From NCBI GenBank assembly GCA_018873245.2, contig JAEMBT020000005.1, forward strand, positions 9,348,001-9,412,000: a stretch of DNA of 64,000 bases. The letters run 5' to 3'. The DNA comes from Archegozetes longisetosus (taxonomy: Eukaryota > Arthropoda > Arachnida > Sarcoptiformes > Trhypochthoniidae). How positions within the stretch are numbered: position 1 is the stretch's first letter; each line of letters begins with the position of its first letter. The notes beneath the pieces were generated by a model. That model ran no database searches. It saw only the letters and a list, made by a program, of their open reading frames with translations, and was not told the origin of the DNA. Of this stretch, positions 60,100 to 64,000 are shown piece by piece. Both the position numbers and the translations under genes were made by a program.

Positions 60100-60559
60100 T
60101 ACTAAATATTACAAATTGTATTCCTTTTGCGAATTGAACTTTGGTAAAGTGCAATACATATTTGTTCTCTTATAAATTTTATGTGCATTGAAGTTGATCG
60201 CCCAAAGATAAGAAGGTATGTTCATTGGAGGCATACAATTAATTCTATTGTTGATATCTATGTAAGAAATCATTTTTTGCTAAATATTTATTGTATTTAT
60301 AAGAGGATTAATGTGATTGATGTTTATAGTCATTTCTTATATATTTCTTGTCATATTTCAATTCAAATGAGATGCAATTTCAAAGGAAATTAGCAAGTAT
60401 TTTAAGAAATCGTCAGTTATCAAGGCTCCAATTATTATACTGAAGTTAACTAAGTATATTAACATTGACTTGAATGTTAGAGCCTTTTTCATAGTACACT
60501 AATTTTCTCCCTCTCCCTCTCATTCATATAAACGATTTCATATTATATTGAATTATATG

Positions 60560-61397
60560 AAATCAATAATACTTCCTTCACATGATTAGCAATACGAAGT
60601 CTTGCTTTCAGATGAAAGCAAAAGAGAAGGAATGAACCAATGATTCGACCAGATAATGAGCGGAGAATTTATGTAAAATTTAAGTTCATTATGAGTTATG
60701 CGGCAAGCTTTGGCAAAAAAATCGGTCTTTGCAGAAATATGTTTGACATTTCTTATTAGTCATTGAAAAAATCTATGACTTATTTAATATGAGCAAAAAT
60801 TTTATACCTAAATCATTTTTTGTCAACTTTTATCGCATAAATCATAATGAATTAAAATTTTATATAAATTTTCTGCTCATACCTTGGTCGAATCGTTAGT
60901 TTCAGGCTCACAACCTCTCCGATTTACAGATGAGACCTCACTGGACAATACAATCTCAGATTTTGCCCAAATGATTAATTAAAGTTGTATTAAATTGAAT
61001 GCGTGTCCAGTATTATGAATAATTTTGTGTTCAAAAGATAGAAATAAATCATTAACACAAAATCTTAAGGCAGAAATTTGTGTAAAAGTTAATTTTGATT
61101 TAAAATGTTCTCGATTTCATGACTCTGTGAAAAATAATGATAAAATACTAAAAACTGCAAAATCTAACATTAAATACACCTTTAAATTGAGTAAATAACT
61201 GTATTGTACCTAAAAATTGAATTAAAAAATTTTTTAACTTAAAAATATCAATGGGGGGCCCTTATAGGTTTTTAGTCCAGTTTTGGTTCAGGCTAAAGGT
61301 GGCAAGCCTAGTTAGTTCGTTTCTTCTCTTTCTGCCTTCATTTGAAAGTAAGATTTCGCAGTGATTTCGTAGATTACGTGAAGGAAGTAATACTTTT
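60560..61397. mobile_element. 838-bp TIR element, full copy of a dispersed family
   Basis: Inverted ends of ~75 bp built on TACTTCCTTCAC, CTTTCAGATGAA / CTTTCAAATGAA and AGAGAAGGAA-type blocks. Its centre aligns with 23720-24476. A G6 run lies at 61253-61258. No transposase frame. Confidence 0.65.
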
Positions 61398-61775
61398 CCC
61401 AAAAGGAAATGACAATATTTTTACTAATAAATAGAAACTTATTTTATTCGAGATAACTACCCATATTTCTACTTAAAAGTTAGTTCTTTTAATGTTTAAT
61501 GTTCAACTTTTGTTGCACATATAAGTTGTTATTGTAAACAGTCAATAATTAAGTATTAATGATAATTACAATATTAAGAACCAATAAGAGTTTGCAAAAG
61601 TTGTCTCAAGTATAAATTTGTCACTATATTTTGAAGCTTTAGTGATACCAAAAAAGTTGAAAATATAATTAAGTTTCATAATTACCATTGTATTAAATTC
61701 ATTATATTTAGCACTTCAACTCTGTTATTAATCTTCTAAGTTAGTTATTTCTTCTTATCTATAGAATTTGTTAAA

Positions 61776-63605
61776 ATGAAAGTTTATTCGATAGTTTTTA
61801 TGATTCAGTTTATTCTGTCAAGTTCTCAACTTCCCAACGAGCCTCAACTTGTATTCAGTACTCTCAACGAAGATATTCACATTATTAAACTCGAAAAACT
61901 GAAATCTACCATCAATTATAACGACACAGATATATTGGCTAACACAACCGGTGATACAGCTCTTACCACAGAGATTGATTATAATTTAAGAGCAAATGTT
62001 TTGATTTGGAGAAAGCTTGGACCTGAAAACGCATTATTTGTGACACCAATCAATAAGAAGTAAACAAATTTGATTGAGCTTTACAATGATTTCGAGCTTT
62101 AATCAATTTTTTTCATTTACTTTTGAAGCCATAGTAATCTTTTAGGAATTAGAGACAAGACGAGGTTGTTGAATTTGAATAAATCGAATTCATCAAGGGT
62201 GTCAGTTGATTGGATCCATAATTTAGTTTACTATGATGAAAACGAAAAGATTATTGTATTAAACATGACTTATCCACGATATGGCTTTATTTTGATTAGT
62301 GACACAAATAATTTAATACTAGATTTATCCGTCAATCCTTTGGATTCATTAATATTTTGGAGTGATTTTGATAATCGTAATAACAAAGGAAGAATTATGA
62401 GAGCATCACAGGACGGTTCAAATCAAATTGTACTCGTTGATAGTGATATAAAAAAGCCGACAGCTCTGACAACTGATCTAGTGTTGCGAAGAGTTTTTTG
62501 GATCGACAGATTTCTGTTCAAACTTTCTTCTATTGATTTTGATGGCAAAGATATGCAAACAGTTTTAAAATCGCATAAATTTTTCAAATTATCTTATTTT
62601 ATGGATATATTTGGTGACAGCATTTATTGGTCTAATTATTTTCACCATTCATTGCCTAAAACTAGTAACTTTAGTCTAAATGAGACTCAAATTAATTATT
62701 TATTCAAGGCAGAAACTGCTTATGAAATTAAATTAATCAAAATAATTGATTCCTCTCTTCAGCCAAATTCTATTAACAGATGTATTGATGCCAATTGTAC
62801 TCATCTTTGTATACCAGTTAGTGCTAATCAATATCGATGTGTCTGCCCTAATGTGCAATATGATGTTCATTATAGCCGACAGAAATGTTCAGAATCTGTA
62901 AGTTGCTTGAATATATCTTTTTTGTGGTCCTAGATCAAAATGAAAACCTACCTAAACTTTTAAAAATCCATATTCCCTGGAATAGCTCAAGATATTTCAT
63001 TAATAGATCCAATTTTTCAGATCCATACGATTCCTTTGATCAAAATTGAAAACAGTATTTTGGAAACTACACAACAGTTAGAAAAAACATCGAACCCGAT
63101 CAGCATAATGAGCAATCTCCCAACGAATATTTTGAACAAATTTTCAAAATCTGAAACAACAAATTCCTTTCAGAAATCGACGATGTCCTCAGAATCTCAA
63201 CCTAGAACTTCTGATACAACTAACACTGATATGAGAAACTCTATGATGAATACGAGCAATACTTCATTCTATTTTCGAAAAGCATGTTACATAACGAGTT
63301 ATCAGACATCTACCATGTTACTTGTTTTACTAGTGATTTCATTCATTTTCAATATCTTATTCGGATTTGCACTTATATTACAGTTATATAGAAAAAGAAA
63401 AAGGTATTCAAATTATTTTCTGCCAGACTTTTGTGAAATAGTCTACATTACATTTAATGATTTTACTTTACTGTTCAGCCAACAAAACATCCGATTAGGA
63501 TCTCAAAGATGTTCGACTGAATTCAAACCTACTCATTCAGTTTCAGTTTACGCTAATCTTGTTTCCTTAGGGTTAGAATTCAATAATGATTCATCTATTA
63601 ACTAA
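61776..63605 (+). CDS. LDL-receptor-family single-pass membrane protein
   Basis: Three exons, 61776-62059, 62153-62897 and 63021-63605; 537 residues. Signal peptide MKVYSIVFMIQFILSSS. Residues ~20-305 form a YWTD-type beta-propeller, with blade motifs VSVDWIHNLVYY, DSLIFWSDFDN, LRRVFWID and DSIYWSN. One EGF-like module follows (CIDANCTHLC, then CVC and KC), then a Ser/Thr-rich stalk, one transmembrane helix (STMLLVLLVISFIFNILFGF) with a basic stop-transfer RKRKR, and a ~75-residue tail. The tail has YANL (a YxxL endocytic-type signal) but no NPxY. No LDL class-A ligand repeats are present. LDLR-family propellers release ligand in endosomes; here the ligand is unknown. The junction between exons 1 and 2 is my least certain join (acceptor at GAATTAG). 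AATAAA at 63701-63706. Confidence 0.8.
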
Positions 63606-63966
63606 CTGATCATTGCAATTGAAATCGACTCAATCTAATATAGATTCTGGTTATCAAATGATTCATCTTTCCGAAATGATGGTTCAATAACTATACCATT
63701 AATAAAACATGTTCATTAATTTAATTAAATTTTTTAATATACAAATACTTTAAGTATCGAAATATCATTAAATAGTTTGCAGACTTGTGTCTAACTAATT
63801 TTGATAAAATTGTGCATTAATGATAACAATAATTTTGTAGAATGGTATGTATACCCGACCTGCAGTCAGAAGAGGTTTGGCTTTGGGTTTCGCGAAATAG
63901 ACTATTTACTGTCAGTCTTTTCAAAGCTTCTGAGGTTCGCATCTGGTGAGGTGCTAGAACTTTAAC

Positions 63967-64000
63967 TAGGGTGACCACCTCTGGTTTGTCTCATGACGGG
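63967..64000 (+). mobile_element. left end of a GGTGACC hAT-like MITE, cut by window edge
   Basis: TAGGGTGACCACCTCTGGTT and the following CTCATGACGGG match the left end of the copy at 34876-35121. The element continues beyond the window. Confidence 0.75.

Noticed and set aside
1..64000. CRISPR arrays, bacterial operons, rRNA genes or an endogenous virus
   Set aside because: No regularly spaced direct repeats, ribosome-binding-site-led gene strings, rRNA cores or viral polymerase motifs were seen; genes are spliced and eukaryotic.

Overview
The window is AT-rich eukaryotic DNA with intron-containing genes, TATA boxes, AATAAA signals and many short DNA transposons; I see no bacterial genes, operons or CRISPR array. 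Gene content points to an arthropod, most likely a chelicerate such as a mite: an ABCH-type half transporter, a divergent ionotropic receptor, a small gustatory-receptor-like cluster, a secreted LRR protein of a kind common in mites and crustaceans, an arthropod-type serpin, and degenerate TTAGG telomere-type repeats. The species cannot be named from this sequence.

Layout. 1-1800: no gene seen. 1804-2997 (-): secreted serpin. About 4110-10470: mobile-element debris, including a 2.2-kb fold-back and a Tc1-like MITE, ending in a GC-rich island. 11150-12261 (+): secreted LRR protein. 12955-15017: nested TIR elements, one carrying a 51-residue C2H2 zinc-finger frame. 15498-21623 (-): complete ten-exon ABCH transporter (765 aa as assembled). 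22300-27160: element nest with piggyBac-like, hAT-like and fold-back copies, a hAT transposase remnant and a TTAGG-like array. 29192-31053 (+): six-exon ionotropic receptor. 34230-34549 (+): two-exon macin-type antimicrobial peptide. 35300-37240: transposon remnants. 39172-46554 (+): one gustatory-receptor-like gene and two decayed copies. 48538-53043: more DNA transposons. 54624-55176 (+) and 58455-59276 (-): two unrecognised secreted Cys-containing proteins. 59522-61397: a pogo-like MITE and another TIR element. 61776-63605 (+): single-pass LDL-receptor-family protein.

The genes do not form a pathway. Serpin, macin, LRR protein and the two secreted proteins are extracellular; the ionotropic and gustatory-like receptors are chemosensory candidates; the ABCH and LDLR-like proteins suggest lipid or xenobiotic handling. 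Most introns are 55-125 bp. In the ABCH and ionotropic receptor genes, three of the four long introns hold a TIR element, so local gene length is set largely by MITE insertion. All exon joins were made by eye from reading frame, GT/AG sites and family motifs; none is confirmed by transcripts.
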